NCBI GenBank assembly: GCA_051985675.1
Contig: JBPYFJ010000144.1
Span: 5,670-69,669 of the forward strand
Direction: 5' to 3'
Source of the DNA: JAFAXD01 sp051985675
GTDB lineage: Bacteria; Pseudomonadota; Alphaproteobacteria; Rhizobiales; Xanthobacteraceae
DNA: 64,000 nt
Shown: positions 42,331 to 52,012 of the stretch, one piece after another
How the letters are laid out: each line of letters begins with the position of its first letter
How positions within the stretch are numbered: the first letter of the stretch is position 1
Made by a program: the position numbers and the translations under genes
Notes under the pieces: model-generated
The model's input: the letters and a program-made list of their open reading frames with translations, nothing else
The model's database searches: none
What the model was told of the DNA's origin: nothing

Positions 42331-43359
42331 ATGGCCATCAGCCGACGTCGAATCTTGCAGGGCGCCCTGGCCGCGCCGGCCGTCATCGCGTCATCCCGGC
42401 TCGGGGCCGCGCCAACGGTGACGCTGAAGATCTCGCACCAGTTCCCGGGCGGAACGATCGACGAGGGCGATTTCCGCGACCGGCTGTGCCGCAGGTTCGC
42501 AGCCGAGCTCGAGAAGCGGACCAACGGCGCCATCGCGGCGCAGGTCTATCCGAACTCGTCCCTAATGAAGACCGTGGCGCAGTTCTCCGCCGTGCGGAAG
42601 GGCGCGCTTGATCTTTCTCTCTATCCGATCTCGTACGCCGGCGGCGAGTTTCCAGAGCTCAACATCGGCCTGATGCCGGGGCTGGTCTCGTCCTACGCCC
42701 AGGGCGCCGCCTGGAAGGCGTCGCCCGTGGGCCAACGCTTCGGGCAATTCGTGGCCGATAAAGGCGTCATCATCCTCTCGTGGATCTGGCAGGCGGGCGG
42801 CGTCGCCAGCCGGGCGACCCCGATCGTCAACCCGGAGGATGTCAAGGGACTCAAGGTGCGCGGCGGCAGCCGCGAGATGGACATGGTGCTGCAGGCGGCT
42901 GGCGCCACCACGCTGGCCACGCCGTCGAATGAACTCTACGCCGCCATGCAGACCGGCGCCTGCGACGCCGCCATCACCTCCTCGACCAGCCTGATCTCGT
43001 TCCGGCTGGAGGAACTCGCCAAGAGCCTCACCACGGGCCGCGGCAAGTCCTATTGGTTCATGCTCGAGCCGCTGATCATGTCGAAGCAGATTTTCGATAC
43101 GCTCAGCAAGGACCAACAGAACATCATCATGGCGCTCGGAGCCGAGATGGAACAGTTCGGCACCAAGGAAGCCATGGCCGACGATCAGAAAGTCGCCGAG
43201 GTCTACGCCAAGAAGGGCGCCAAGGTCAGCGACCTCTCCGAAGCGGTGGTCGACAAGTGGCGCGCGATCGCGCGCGATACCGCCTGGAAGGATTATGCGG
43301 CCAAGACGGCGCTGTCGGCTGAATTGCTCAAGCTTGCCGAGCAAGTCCACGTATCCTGA
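42331..43359 (+). CDS. TRAP transporter solute-binding protein (DctP family)
   Basis: 342 residues. A Tat signal SRRRILQGALAAPAVIASS (twin Arg near residues 5-7) is followed by the DctP fold: VTLKISHQFPGGTIDEGDF and the conserved Arg in DVKGLKVRGGSRE that binds carboxylates. It delivers an organic acid to the DctQM permease encoded next. The gene for malonyl-CoA decarboxylase at the end of the operon points to malonate or a similar dicarboxylate as ligand. Confidence 0.92.
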   Translation: MAISRRRILQGALAAPAVIASSRLGAAPTVTLKISHQFPGGTIDEGDFRDRLCRRFAAELEKRTNGAIAAQVYPNSSLMKTVAQFSAVRKGALDLSLYPISYAGGEFPELNIGLMPGLVSSYAQGAAWKASPVGQRFGQFVADKGVIILSWIWQAGGVASRATPIVNPEDVKGLKVRGGSREMDMVLQAAGATTLATPSNELYAAMQTGACDAAITSSTSLISFRLEELAKSLTTGRGKSYWFMLEPLIMSKQIFDTLSKDQQNIIMALGAEMEQFGTKEAMADDQKVAEVYAKKGAKVSDLSEAVVDKWRAIARDTAWKDYAAKTALSAELLKLAEQVHVS

Positions 43360-43384
43360 GGGGGCCGCGTTCGGCACATAGCGT

Positions 43385-43927
43385 ATGACCCACGGTTACG
43401 ACGCCGCCAGCGACAGCGTGGAGCCGGCGGCGAAGCCTACCGGCGCGGTTGAACGCGTCCTGGCTGCGGTCAACCAGGTAGTCGTGACCCTGTCCTCGAT
43501 CGCACTGGTGATCGCCTCGATCGTCCTCACCTACAGCGTGGTCTCGCGCTACTTCTTCCATTTCTCGACCGACTGGCAGGACGAACTCTCCGTCTTTCTG
43601 ATCGTCGGCGCGGTGTTCATGTCGGGGGCGGCAATTCAGGCCCAGCGCGGCCACGTGGCGATCGAAGCCATCGTCGGCCTGTTGCCGGCGCGCACCAACC
43701 ACATCCGCCAGCTCATGGTCGACGTTGCGAGCTTTGGCTTCTGCGCCTTCTTTGCCTGGAAGTCCTGGACCCTGCTCGACGAGGCGATCACCGAGAACTA
43801 CCACTCCGGCTCGACCTGGGGTCCGCCGCTGTGGATTCCCTATTCGTTGATGAGCGTCGGCATGACCTTGTTGAGCCTGCAGCTGCTGCTGCAGGTCGTC
43901 GCGCAACTGCGGGGGCGCAAGGCGTGA
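43385..43927 (+). CDS. TRAP transporter small permease (DctQ)
   Basis: 180 residues with four helices: VVTLSSIALVIASIVLTYSV, ELSVFLIVGAVFMSGAAI, a third near residues 100-122, and SLMSVGMTLLSLQLLLQVV. The conserved FSTDWQDELS before helix 2 is typical of DctQ. Its TGA overlaps the GTG of the large permease gene. Confidence 0.9.
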   Translation: MTHGYDAASDSVEPAAKPTGAVERVLAAVNQVVVTLSSIALVIASIVLTYSVVSRYFFHFSTDWQDELSVFLIVGAVFMSGAAIQAQRGHVAIEAIVGLLPARTNHIRQLMVDVASFGFCAFFAWKSWTLLDEAITENYHSGSTWGPPLWIPYSLMSVGMTLLSLQLLLQVVAQLRGRKA

Positions 43928-45273
43928 GCGCGCTTTCGCTTGGGGCGTTCTACGGGATTGCGACCCTGCTGGTGATGTTTGCCGGCATGCCGATCGCGTT
44001 TGCGCTCGGCGCGGTCGCAACGCTGTTCATGATCGGGTTCATGCCCCGGTCGTCGGTCGATACCATCACCCAGAACGTCTACGAGGAGATGGCGTCGATC
44101 ACGCTGCTGTCGATCCCGCTGTTCATCCTCAAGGGCGCGGCCATTGGCCGTTCGCGCGCCGGCCAGGACCTCTACGGGGCCCTGCATGCCTGGATGCACC
44201 GCATTCCGGGCGGGCTTGGGATCGCCAACGTGTTCGCCTGCGCGCTGTTCGCCGCCATGGCGGGTTCCTCGCCCGCGACCTGCTCCGCGATCGGATCGGC
44301 CGGCATTCCCGAGATGCGCAAGCGCGGTTATTCGGGCGCCTTCGCATCCGGCATCATCGCGGCCGGCGGCACCCTTGGCATCCTGCTGCCGCCGTCAATC
44401 ACCATGATCCTCTACGCGGTGGCGGCCGAACAGTCGCTGGGGCGGCTGTTTCTCGCGGCGATCGGTCCGGCGCTGCTACTGGTCGTGTTGTTTGCCGGCT
44501 ACGCCATGTGGCAGTTCCGCCGCGAGCGCGCGGCCGCGCAGGCGCAGCACGCTGCGACCGGTGCGTTTTCGGAACTGCTGCGCGAAGATAAGCTGTCGTT
44601 TCGCGACAAGTTCGCGCTGCTGCCGCGCGTCCTGCCGTTCGTCATTCTGCTCACCGGTGTGATGATCGCGCTCTACGGCGGCTATGCCACGCCATCGGAA
44701 ACCGCCGGGCTTGGTGCCGTGTTGGCGCTGATTCTGATCGCCAGCATCTATCGGGTCTGGACCCCGCGCGAGCTGAGCCCGATCCTGGTGGCGACGCTGC
44801 GCGAGTCCACGATGCTGATGCTCATCATCGGCATGTCGCTGCTCTACTCCTACGTCATGAGTTACCTGCATATCAGCCAATCGGCCGCCCAGTGGATCGT
44901 CGACCTGGAGCTCTCACGGTGGATATTGCTCGCAGCAATCCTGATTTTTGTCGTCGTGCTCGGATTCTTTTTACCGCCAGTGTCGATCATCCTGATGACC
45001 GCGCCGATCATTCTGCCGCCGCTCAAAGCCGCGGGCTTTGACCTGATCTGGTTCGGGGTGATCGTCACCATCGTCATGGAGATGGGGCTGATCCATCCGC
45101 CGGTCGGACTTAACTTGTTCGTGATTAAAAATATTGCACCGGACATACCGTTGCGTGACGTGATTTGGGGCGTGCTGCCGTTTGTTGGTCTTATGATTTT
45201 GGCAGTGGTTTTGCTATGTATGTTCCCCGGTATCGCGACCTGGCTGGCGGACGCGGTTATGGGTTCGAGATAG
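43924..45273 (+). CDS. TRAP transporter large permease (DctM)
   Basis: 449 residues, about 12 helices. GMPIAFALGAVATLFMIGF, the SSPATCSAIGSAGIPEMRKRG region and GGTLGILLPPSITMILYAV are the usual DctM signatures. It moves the substrate with Na+ or H+. The GTG start overlaps dctQ by 4 bases and its TAG abuts the ATG of malonyl-CoA decarboxylase, so the transporter and enzyme are one transcription unit. Confidence 0.93.
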   Translation: MSALSLGAFYGIATLLVMFAGMPIAFALGAVATLFMIGFMPRSSVDTITQNVYEEMASITLLSIPLFILKGAAIGRSRAGQDLYGALHAWMHRIPGGLGIANVFACALFAAMAGSSPATCSAIGSAGIPEMRKRGYSGAFASGIIAAGGTLGILLPPSITMILYAVAAEQSLGRLFLAAIGPALLLVVLFAGYAMWQFRRERAAAQAQHAATGAFSELLREDKLSFRDKFALLPRVLPFVILLTGVMIALYGGYATPSETAGLGAVLALILIASIYRVWTPRELSPILVATLRESTMLMLIIGMSLLYSYVMSYLHISQSAAQWIVDLELSRWILLAAILIFVVVLGFFLPPVSIILMTAPIILPPLKAAGFDLIWFGVIVTIVMEMGLIHPPVGLNLFVIKNIAPDIPLRDVIWGVLPFVGLMILAVVLLCMFPGIATWLADAVMGSR

Positions 45274-46641
45274 ATGAACACGTCATTCTTCGGCGAACTG
45301 CTGCAGTCGATTTCCGAGCGCGGTCGCTCGCTGATCGAGCGCGGGTGGGGGCGCTACGACGAGGCCGCCCAGCGGTCCGAAACCCTGGTCGAGCTGTGCG
45401 AAGAGCTCCTGTCCGGCCGCGGGGAAGCCTCCGGGGTGGCGCTCGCGCGCGAGATTCTGGCGCGGTATGCCCACATGACGACCGGCCCGCGGATCGCATT
45501 CTTTGAGGCGCTGGCGATCCGGTTCGGGCCGGACAACACCCGGCTCGACGCGGCGGTTGAGGCTTGGCGCGCCAAGCCGAGCGATGCCACCGCGGCGGAA
45601 GTCCATGCGGCCGCCGAACCGCGCCGCCAGGAACTGCTGCGACGGCTCAACCTGGCGCCCGGCGGTACCAAGGCGCTGGTCGCCATGCGCGAGCAGCTGC
45701 TCAGCGCGCTCGAGCATCGCGACGATCTGGCGGCCGTGGACGCCGACTTCGTCCACCTGTTCACGGCCTGGTTCAACCGGGGTTTCCTGGTTCTGCGCCG
45801 GATCGACTGGGCGACCCCCGCGATCGTGCTGGAGAAGATCATTCGCTACGAGGCGGTGCACGAGATCGATGACTGGGAAGACCTGCGCCGGCGGATCGAT
45901 CCGCCCGACCGGCGCTGCTACGCATTCTTCCATCCGGCCCTGGTCGACGAGCCGCTGATTTTCGTCGAAGTGGCGTTGATGCGCGACGCGCCGGACGCCA
46001 TAGCGCCGATCCTCGGCGCGCATCGAGCGACGGTCGCGCCCGACAGCGCCGTCACGGCGACGTTCTACTCGATCTCGAACTGCCAGCGCGGGCTGGCCGG
46101 GGTGACGTTCGGGCACTTCCTGATCAAGCAGGTGGTTGAGGAGATTTCACGCGAACTTCCGCGGCTCTCGACCTGCGTCACCCTGTCGCCGGTCCCCAAC
46201 TTCGCGACTTGGCTCAGACGCGAGTGCACGCGTGAGGGCGGATCGTTGCTGGCCGATGCCGATCGCGCGGTGCTCGCCGGTCTCGACGCGGCCTGGTGGA
46301 AGGATCCGGCTGCAACGGAGCAGCTGCGCGAGCCACTATTGCGAGCGGCCGCCACCTATTTCCTGCGCGCCAAGAACCGCGCTTCGCTGCCGTTCGATCC
46401 GGTTGCCCGCTTTCACCTCGGCAATGGGGCAAGCCTCGAGCGACTGAACTGGCCGGCGGATCTTTCCGAGCGCGGCCGCCAGCAATCGCATGGATTGATG
46501 GTCAACTATCTCTATGACCTAGGCGACATCGAACGCAACCACGAGGCCTATGCCGAGCACCGTACCGTGGTTGCGGCGAGCTCGATCCGCCGGCTGGTGC
46601 GCGCGCCGGCGAGTGACCTGGTGGTGGCGATTCGCGAATAA
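45274..46641 (+). CDS. Malonyl-CoA decarboxylase
   Basis: 455 residues. The N-terminal helical domain ends near residue 170 and the GNAT-like catalytic domain follows: ATFYSISNCQRGLAGVTFG contains the catalytic Ser, and QQSHGLMVNYLYDL the catalytic His. It converts malonyl-CoA to acetyl-CoA and CO2. It directly abuts dctM. The Rhizobium matABC operon pairs this enzyme with MatB (malonyl-CoA synthetase) and MatC; here a CaiB-type transferase is the only CoA-loading enzyme nearby. Confidence 0.92.
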   Translation: MNTSFFGELLQSISERGRSLIERGWGRYDEAAQRSETLVELCEELLSGRGEASGVALAREILARYAHMTTGPRIAFFEALAIRFGPDNTRLDAAVEAWRAKPSDATAAEVHAAAEPRRQELLRRLNLAPGGTKALVAMREQLLSALEHRDDLAAVDADFVHLFTAWFNRGFLVLRRIDWATPAIVLEKIIRYEAVHEIDDWEDLRRRIDPPDRRCYAFFHPALVDEPLIFVEVALMRDAPDAIAPILGAHRATVAPDSAVTATFYSISNCQRGLAGVTFGHFLIKQVVEEISRELPRLSTCVTLSPVPNFATWLRRECTREGGSLLADADRAVLAGLDAAWWKDPAATEQLREPLLRAAATYFLRAKNRASLPFDPVARFHLGNGASLERLNWPADLSERGRQQSHGLMVNYLYDLGDIERNHEAYAEHRTVVAASSIRRLVRAPASDLVVAIRE

Positions 46642-46642
46642 C

Positions 46643-47815
46643 TCAGCTCTCGCCGATCTCCCGCAGGATCTCTGCCGTGTGCTCGCCGAGCCGCGGGGAC
46701 GGGCGCTCCGAGGCCATCGTGGCTCCGTCGATCATGATCGGGGTGCGCACGCCGGGGATCGTTCCGCTCGCAGCCGCATCGCTCTTGAGTTCGAGCCGCA
46801 TGCTCCGGTGCTTGACCTGCGGATCGGAAAACACCTGCGCCAGCGTGTTGATCGGCCCGGCCGGAACTTGCACTGCCTCGAGCTTGTCCAGAAGATCGTC
46901 GCGCTTCATGCGAGCGGTTGCGGTGCTGAGCTTTGCAATCAGTTCGTCGCGGCGGGCGAGCCGGTCCTTGTTGGTCAGGTAGGCCGGGTCGCTGGCGAGC
47001 TTGTCTTCGCCAACCGCGGCGCAAAACTTTTGAAACTGGCGGTCGTTGCCGGTTGCCACGATCAGGTGGCCGTCGGCAGCCGGGAATACCTGATAGGGCA
47101 CGATGTTCGGATGCGCATTGCCGATCCGTTTGGGCGCCTCGCTCGACACCAGATAGTTGAGGGCCTGGTTGGCAAGGACACCGACCGTGGAATCGACCAG
47201 CGCGGTATCCACATAGCAGCCGCGTCCGGTACGCTCGCGCTGCGTCAGTGCCGCCAGGATTCCGACGACCGAATACACGCCGGTGAAAATATCCGACACC
47301 GGGACTCCGGAGCGCGTCGGTTCGCCGTCGGCGGTCCCGGTCAAGTCCATGAACCCGCCCATGCCCTGCGCCATCAAGTCATAGCCCGCGCGCGTCGCAT
47401 AAGGCCCGTCCTGCCCGAAACCGGTCACCGAGCAGTAAATCAGCCGCGGGCACTCGTTGCGCAGGCTCGCATAGTCGAGCCCGAATTTCGCGAGACCCCC
47501 GACTTTGAAGTTCTCGATCAGCACGTCGGATCGGGCGGCGAGCTTGCGCACGATCCGACGGCCACGCTCGCTTTCGAAGTCGAGTTCGATCGAACGCTTG
47601 CCCCGGTTGGTTGCATGGAAATAGGCCGCGCCGAGATGTGCGCCGTCCTTGCCGGGCACGAACGGCGGGCCCCAGCCGCGGGTGTCGTCGCCCGCCCCGG
47701 TGCGCTCCACCTTGATCACATCGGCGCCAAGATCGGCCAGGATCTGGCCTGCCCATGGTCCGGCCAAGATACGGGCAAGCTCCAACACACGCACACCGGT
47801 CAACGGCCCCGACAT
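46643..47815 (-). CDS. CaiB/BaiF-family (class III) CoA-transferase
   Basis: 390 residues. GVRVLELARILAGPWAGQIL and GADVIKVERTGAGDDTR open the fold, and the nucleophilic Asp is in AGYDLMAQGMGG. Class III transferases move CoA between carboxylates. It converges on malonyl-CoA decarboxylase (stops 46641 and 46643) and could load CoA onto malonate, replacing MatB; this is inference from position. Confidence 0.9.
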   Translation of the reverse strand: MSGPLTGVRVLELARILAGPWAGQILADLGADVIKVERTGAGDDTRGWGPPFVPGKDGAHLGAAYFHATNRGKRSIELDFESERGRRIVRKLAARSDVLIENFKVGGLAKFGLDYASLRNECPRLIYCSVTGFGQDGPYATRAGYDLMAQGMGGFMDLTGTADGEPTRSGVPVSDIFTGVYSVVGILAALTQRERTGRGCYVDTALVDSTVGVLANQALNYLVSSEAPKRIGNAHPNIVPYQVFPAADGHLIVATGNDRQFQKFCAAVGEDKLASDPAYLTNKDRLARRDELIAKLSTATARMKRDDLLDKLEAVQVPAGPINTLAQVFSDPQVKHRSMRLELKSDAAASGTIPGVRTPIMIDGATMASERPSPRLGEHTAEILREIGES

Positions 47816-47913
47816 AAGACGTCCTTCATCCCTTTGATCTCGAAGCTTCTGTGGTGGCCCGCCGGAGCGGTTTTGTCTATACCTCCGGGGGCTTCAGTTG
47901 GCGGAGGGACGCG

Positions 47914-48522
47914 ATGAACGACACCAGCGAGCGGGCGGCCGCGATATCCGACGCCGCTCTCGATGTTCTGTTCCGCGCTGCGCGCAGCTACAACGCATTT
48001 GAAACCGGCAGCATTTCCGATGCCAAGCTGCACGCGCTCTATGAGTTGATGAAGTGGGGGCCGACAACCGCCAATTCGCAGCCGCAGCGCATTCTGTTCC
48101 TGCGCAGCCAGGCGGCCAAGAACCGTCTGGCGCCCGCGCTCACAAAGACCAACCTGGACAAGACCATCGCGGCGCCCGTGGTCGCCATTCTGGCGTTCGA
48201 TCTGAAATTCTACGAGCACTTGCCGCGCATGTATCACAACCCGGCGGCGCGCAGCTGGTACGAGACCACGCCGGAACACATTCACACGACATCGTTCCGC
48301 AACGCTACCCTGCAAGGCGGCTATTTCATCCTGGCGGCGCGAGCACTCGGGCTCGACGCCGGGCCGATGTCAGGCTTCGACAACGCCAAAGTTGACGCCG
48401 AGTTCTTCCCGGACGGACAGTGGAAATCGAATTTCCTTTGCATTCTGGGCAAGGGCGAGCCGGGCAGCGTGCCGCCGCGCAATCCGCGGTTCGCATTCGA
48501 CGAAGTCTGCAGGATTTTGTAG
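47914..48522 (+). CDS. Nitroreductase-family malonic semialdehyde reductase (RutE-like)
   Basis: 202 residues. RAARSYNAFETGSISDAKLH and MKWGPTTANSQPQRILFL are typical of RutE, which reduces malonic semialdehyde to 3-hydroxypropionate in pyrimidine breakdown. CGGAGGGA precedes ATG 47914. No other rut genes are near; with the malonate genes around it a C3-aldehyde function remains plausible. Confidence 0.87.
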   Translation: MNDTSERAAAISDAALDVLFRAARSYNAFETGSISDAKLHALYELMKWGPTTANSQPQRILFLRSQAAKNRLAPALTKTNLDKTIAAPVVAILAFDLKFYEHLPRMYHNPAARSWYETTPEHIHTTSFRNATLQGGYFILAARALGLDAGPMSGFDNAKVDAEFFPDGQWKSNFLCILGKGEPGSVPPRNPRFAFDEVCRIL

Positions 48523-48525
48523 CGG

Positions 48526-49227
48526 CTATACCTGCCCGTACACGGGCACGACCGCGCCGCGTGTCACCTGATTGTCGGGTGATGCCAGGAAGGCGATCGT
48601 TTGCGCGATCTCCGCGGGTTTCGGCCAGACTGCGTGGTTGGCTTTCGGCATTGAGCGACGGTTTGCAGGTGTATCGATGATGGAAGGTGCGATCGCGTTG
48701 ACCAGGATGCCGTCTTTGGCAACCTCCTCGGCGAGCGCGGCGGTCAACGCGGCGACCGCGGCCTTGGTGGCCGTGTAGGCCGTCATGCCGGCGCCCGTGC
48801 GCCATTCGAGCGCCGGTCGCGCAGCCACGTTGACGATGCGGCCGCCCTGCCGGCCTCGTGTCATCGCGCTGACCGCGCCACGGCAGCACAAATACGTTGT
48901 CACCATGTTCAGCTCGACGAGCTGCATCAGGTCGGAGCGCTTGGTATCGACAACCGACGCCATCGCAAAACCGCCGGCAAGATGAATCGATGCCCAGATC
49001 GACGGGACCGAGCCATAAAACCGCGCGACGGCATCCTCTTGCGTGAGATCGATGTCGGCCGACAACTTCACGTTCGGATGAGCCCGATGAGGAAACGTGT
49101 CGGCTTCCCGCGCCGCGATGTAGGGCACGTGGCAGGTGGCGCCGGCCGCGAGCAGGGCCTCGACGACGGCGGCACCGAGCGCGCCGGTCCCGCCGGTGAC
49201 CACCACGTCGCGACCGCGAAAATCCAC
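48526..49227 (-). CDS. Short-chain dehydrogenase/reductase
   Basis: 233 residues from GTG 49227, with AGGAG about 7 bases upstream. Rossmann TGGTGALGAAV at the N-terminus, NAG-like segment replaced by HLAGGFA, and the catalytic Tyr/Lys in YTATKAA. PSIIDTPANRRSMPKANHA follows the active site. An NAD(P)H-dependent oxidoreductase of unknown substrate. Convergent with the RutE-like gene. Confidence 0.88.
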   Translation of the reverse strand: MDFRGRDVVVTGGTGALGAAVVEALLAAGATCHVPYIAAREADTFPHRAHPNVKLSADIDLTQEDAVARFYGSVPSIWASIHLAGGFAMASVVDTKRSDLMQLVELNMVTTYLCCRGAVSAMTRGRQGGRIVNVAARPALEWRTGAGMTAYTATKAAVAALTAALAEEVAKDGILVNAIAPSIIDTPANRRSMPKANHAVWPKPAEIAQTIAFLASPDNQVTRGAVVPVYGQV

Positions 49228-49352
49228 GATGGGCTCCTGGCCGGTTGGCGTTGCGCCGTCCGATCGAAGCGCATCGTGCGTGCGTGCACAAGCTCCCTTG
49301 AGCGAGCGGCGCCCACGCGCCATGGTGCCGGCGCATGATTGCCCCAACCCCC

Positions 49353-50843
49353 ATGGCTGATTTCGACCTCGCCGTCGTCGGTGGGGGCATCAACGGCGTT
49401 GGTATCGCGCGTGATGCCGCAGGTCGGGGGCTTAAGGTCCTGCTGGTCGAGCAGAACGACCTCGCCTCCGGAACGTCCTCGGCCTCGACCAAGCTCATTC
49501 ACGGCGGCTTGCGCTATCTCGAACATGGCGCGTTCCGGCTCGTGCACGAGGCACTGGTCGAGCGCGACGTGCTGTTGCGGATCGCGCCCCATATCGTTCG
49601 ACCGCTGCGTTTTGTCGTGCCGGTATCGGATGAGCAGCGGCCGCAATGGATGATCAAGCTCGGTCTTGCGATCTACGACTGGCTCGGCCGCCACAAATCC
49701 CTTCCGCGTTCGCAGGCGGTCGATCTGATTGCCGACGAGGCGGGGGCCCCGCTGCTACGGCGCTTCACGTCAGGTTTCGCCTACTGGGATTGCGTGGTTG
49801 ACGATTCCCGTCTGGTGGTGCTCAACGCCTTGGACGCGGCTCAGCGTGGCGCCGATATCCGGGTACGCACCCGCTGCGTGCGGGCGGAACGCTCGGACAT
49901 CTGGAAGCTTACGCTGCAGACCCACGGGCGCCGCGGTTCGGTGACGGCGCGCGTGCTCATCAACGCCACCGGACCGTGGACCGCATCCTTCGGCGAAACG
50001 GCGCTGCGGCTTCCCAAGCCGGAGCCGGTACGGTTGGTGAAGGGGACCCACATCGTGGTGCCGCGTCTCTTCGAGCACCACGGAGCTTATCTATTTCAGA
50101 ACGCCGACCGCCGCGTGGTGTTTGCGATCGCCTACGAGCGCGAGTTCACGCTTATCGGCACGACCGACGACGACTTTTCCGGCAGCGTGGACACCGTGGC
50201 CCCGACCGGGGCGGAGGTCGCTTATCTGTGCGACGCCGTCAAAGCCTATCTGCGCGAACGGGTATCGCCCGACCGCGTCGTCTGGGCGTTCGCTGGCGTG
50301 CGCTCGCTCTACGACGACGGATCGCGTAAGGCGCAGGACGTGACGCGCGACTATGTCCTCGCGCTCGATGCCGGCTTTCAGGCGGCGCCGCTGCTCAATA
50401 TCTACGGCGGCAAGATCACGACCTACCGCAAGCTCGCCGAAGCGGCGCTCGCGAAGCTCGCCGACTTTTTTATCTTGAAGCCGGCTTGGACCGCCGGCGT
50501 ACCGCTGCCGGGTGGGAATTTCGACGGCGAGAGCGTCGATGCGTTCATGGCGCGCTTCCGGCAGGAGCATCGGTTTTTGCCGGGGGCGCAGGCCGATCGC
50601 CTGGTGCACGCCTATGGGACGCTCGCTCCCGCCGTTGTGGGAGCCGCAACCAGACTCGACGATCTGGGCGCTCGTTTCGGGGAGGCGCTCACTGCCGCCG
50701 AGGTCCGCTATCTGATGCGCTTCGAATGGGCGCAAACTGCGGATGACATCTTGTGGCGGCGCTCCAAGCTCGGCCTCGGCCTCGCCAAGCAGGACGCCCA
50801 GAAGCTTGCGCATTTCATGGCGGGAACCACGGCGGTGACGTAG
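49353..50843 (+). CDS. glpD: Aerobic glycerol-3-phosphate dehydrogenase
   Basis: 496 residues from ATG 49353 (an in-frame ATG at 49335 is an alternative). FAD-binding fold DLAVVGGGINGVGIARDAAG, substrate region SGTSSASTKLIHGGLRYLE, and YGGKITTYRKLAEAAL near the end of the FAD domain. It oxidises glycerol 3-phosphate to dihydroxyacetone phosphate and passes electrons to quinone at the membrane. It is followed 34 bases later by a polyamine-type transporter. Confidence 0.94.
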   Translation: MADFDLAVVGGGINGVGIARDAAGRGLKVLLVEQNDLASGTSSASTKLIHGGLRYLEHGAFRLVHEALVERDVLLRIAPHIVRPLRFVVPVSDEQRPQWMIKLGLAIYDWLGRHKSLPRSQAVDLIADEAGAPLLRRFTSGFAYWDCVVDDSRLVVLNALDAAQRGADIRVRTRCVRAERSDIWKLTLQTHGRRGSVTARVLINATGPWTASFGETALRLPKPEPVRLVKGTHIVVPRLFEHHGAYLFQNADRRVVFAIAYEREFTLIGTTDDDFSGSVDTVAPTGAEVAYLCDAVKAYLRERVSPDRVVWAFAGVRSLYDDGSRKAQDVTRDYVLALDAGFQAAPLLNIYGGKITTYRKLAEAALAKLADFFILKPAWTAGVPLPGGNFDGESVDAFMARFRQEHRFLPGAQADRLVHAYGTLAPAVVGAATRLDDLGARFGEALTAAEVRYLMRFEWAQTADDILWRRSKLGLGLAKQDAQKLAHFMAGTTAVT

Positions 50844-50877
50844 GGTTGCGCGTGTACGGCACGGGGACCGACGAGCG

Positions 50878-51999
50878 ATGAAAGATCCTTTCGCGCCCTG
50901 GGCGGATCCAGCGGAGCGACCGCTGGTTTCGTTCGACCGGGTGACGAAACGCTTTGGCGGTGTCACCGCGGTCGATTGCCTCAGCCTCGATATCTACAGC
51001 CGGGAGTTTTTCGCGCTGCTCGGGCCGTCGGGCTGCGGAAAGACCACGCTGCTCCGTATGCTGGCGGGCTTCGAGCAACCGGATGATGGCCGCATCCTGC
51101 TGGCCGGGGAAGACGTCGCGCGGGTGCCGCCCTATCGGCGGCCGACCAACATGATGTTCCAGAACTACGCCCTGTTTCCACATCTGAGCGTCGCGGCCAA
51201 TATTGCGTTCGGCCTGCGACAGGAGGGGATGCCGGCGCGCGATCAAGCTGCACGGGTGGAGGAAATGCTTGCGCTCGTAAAACTCGAAGACTGTGCCGGC
51301 CGCAAGCCGCACCAGCTGTCCGGAGGACAGCGTCAACGCGTGGCGCTCGCCCGCGCTCTCGCCAAGCGGCCGAAGGTTTTGTTGCTGGACGAACCGCTCG
51401 CCGCGCTCGACCGAAAATTGCGAGCCGAGACCCAATTCGAATTGACGGGACTGCAAGCGCGGCTGGGTACGACCTTTGTGATCGTGACCCACGATCAGCA
51501 GGAAGCGATGACCGTCGCGCACCGGATGGGCGCGATGAACCGGGGTCGTCTGATGCAGGTCGCAACGCCTGCCGAGATTTACGAGCGACCGAATTCACGC
51601 TGGGTCGCGGACTTCATCGGCGACGTCAACCTATTCGAAGGGGTCGTTGCCGGCCTCGAAGCCGGCGCCGTGCTGGTCGACGGAGCGGTCAACCGGCGGC
51701 TGCGGCTCGCCGCCGATGCCACGGTCAAACCCGGCGAGCGGGTTTGGGTCGCGTTGCGCCCCGAGAAGCTGCGATTGGCCGCACAGGCGCCGGAGACGCG
51801 CGAGAATTGCCTGATCGGGCGGGTGCGCGATACGGCCTTCCTGGGCGACATTTCAATTTATCGGGTGCGGCTCGACGACGGAGCCGAGGTCAAGGTGTCG
51901 GTCGCCAATCAGTCAGCGCGGCCGGCCCGTCCGGTGCAAGCCGACGACGCGGTCTGGCTCACGTTCACGCCCGATGCGGGTGTCATTCTGACCAGCTGA
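50878..51999 (+). CDS. potA: Polyamine-type ABC transporter ATPase (PotA)
   Basis: 373 residues. Walker A GPSGCGKTT, signature LSGGQRQRVALARAL, Walker B VLLLDEPLAALD and the H-loop VTHDQQEA, followed by a C-terminal TOBE domain (VALRPEKLRL, GRVRDTAFLGDISIYRVRL). This is the MOI/spermidine-putrescine import type. The two permeases follow, but no binding protein is in the window. Confidence 0.92.
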   Translation: MKDPFAPWADPAERPLVSFDRVTKRFGGVTAVDCLSLDIYSREFFALLGPSGCGKTTLLRMLAGFEQPDDGRILLAGEDVARVPPYRRPTNMMFQNYALFPHLSVAANIAFGLRQEGMPARDQAARVEEMLALVKLEDCAGRKPHQLSGGQRQRVALARALAKRPKVLLLDEPLAALDRKLRAETQFELTGLQARLGTTFVIVTHDQQEAMTVAHRMGAMNRGRLMQVATPAEIYERPNSRWVADFIGDVNLFEGVVAGLEAGAVLVDGAVNRRLRLAADATVKPGERVWVALRPEKLRLAAQAPETRENCLIGRVRDTAFLGDISIYRVRLDDGAEVKVSVANQSARPARPVQADDAVWLTFTPDAGVILTS

Positions 52000-52012
52000 A
52001 CGGGTCTGCACC

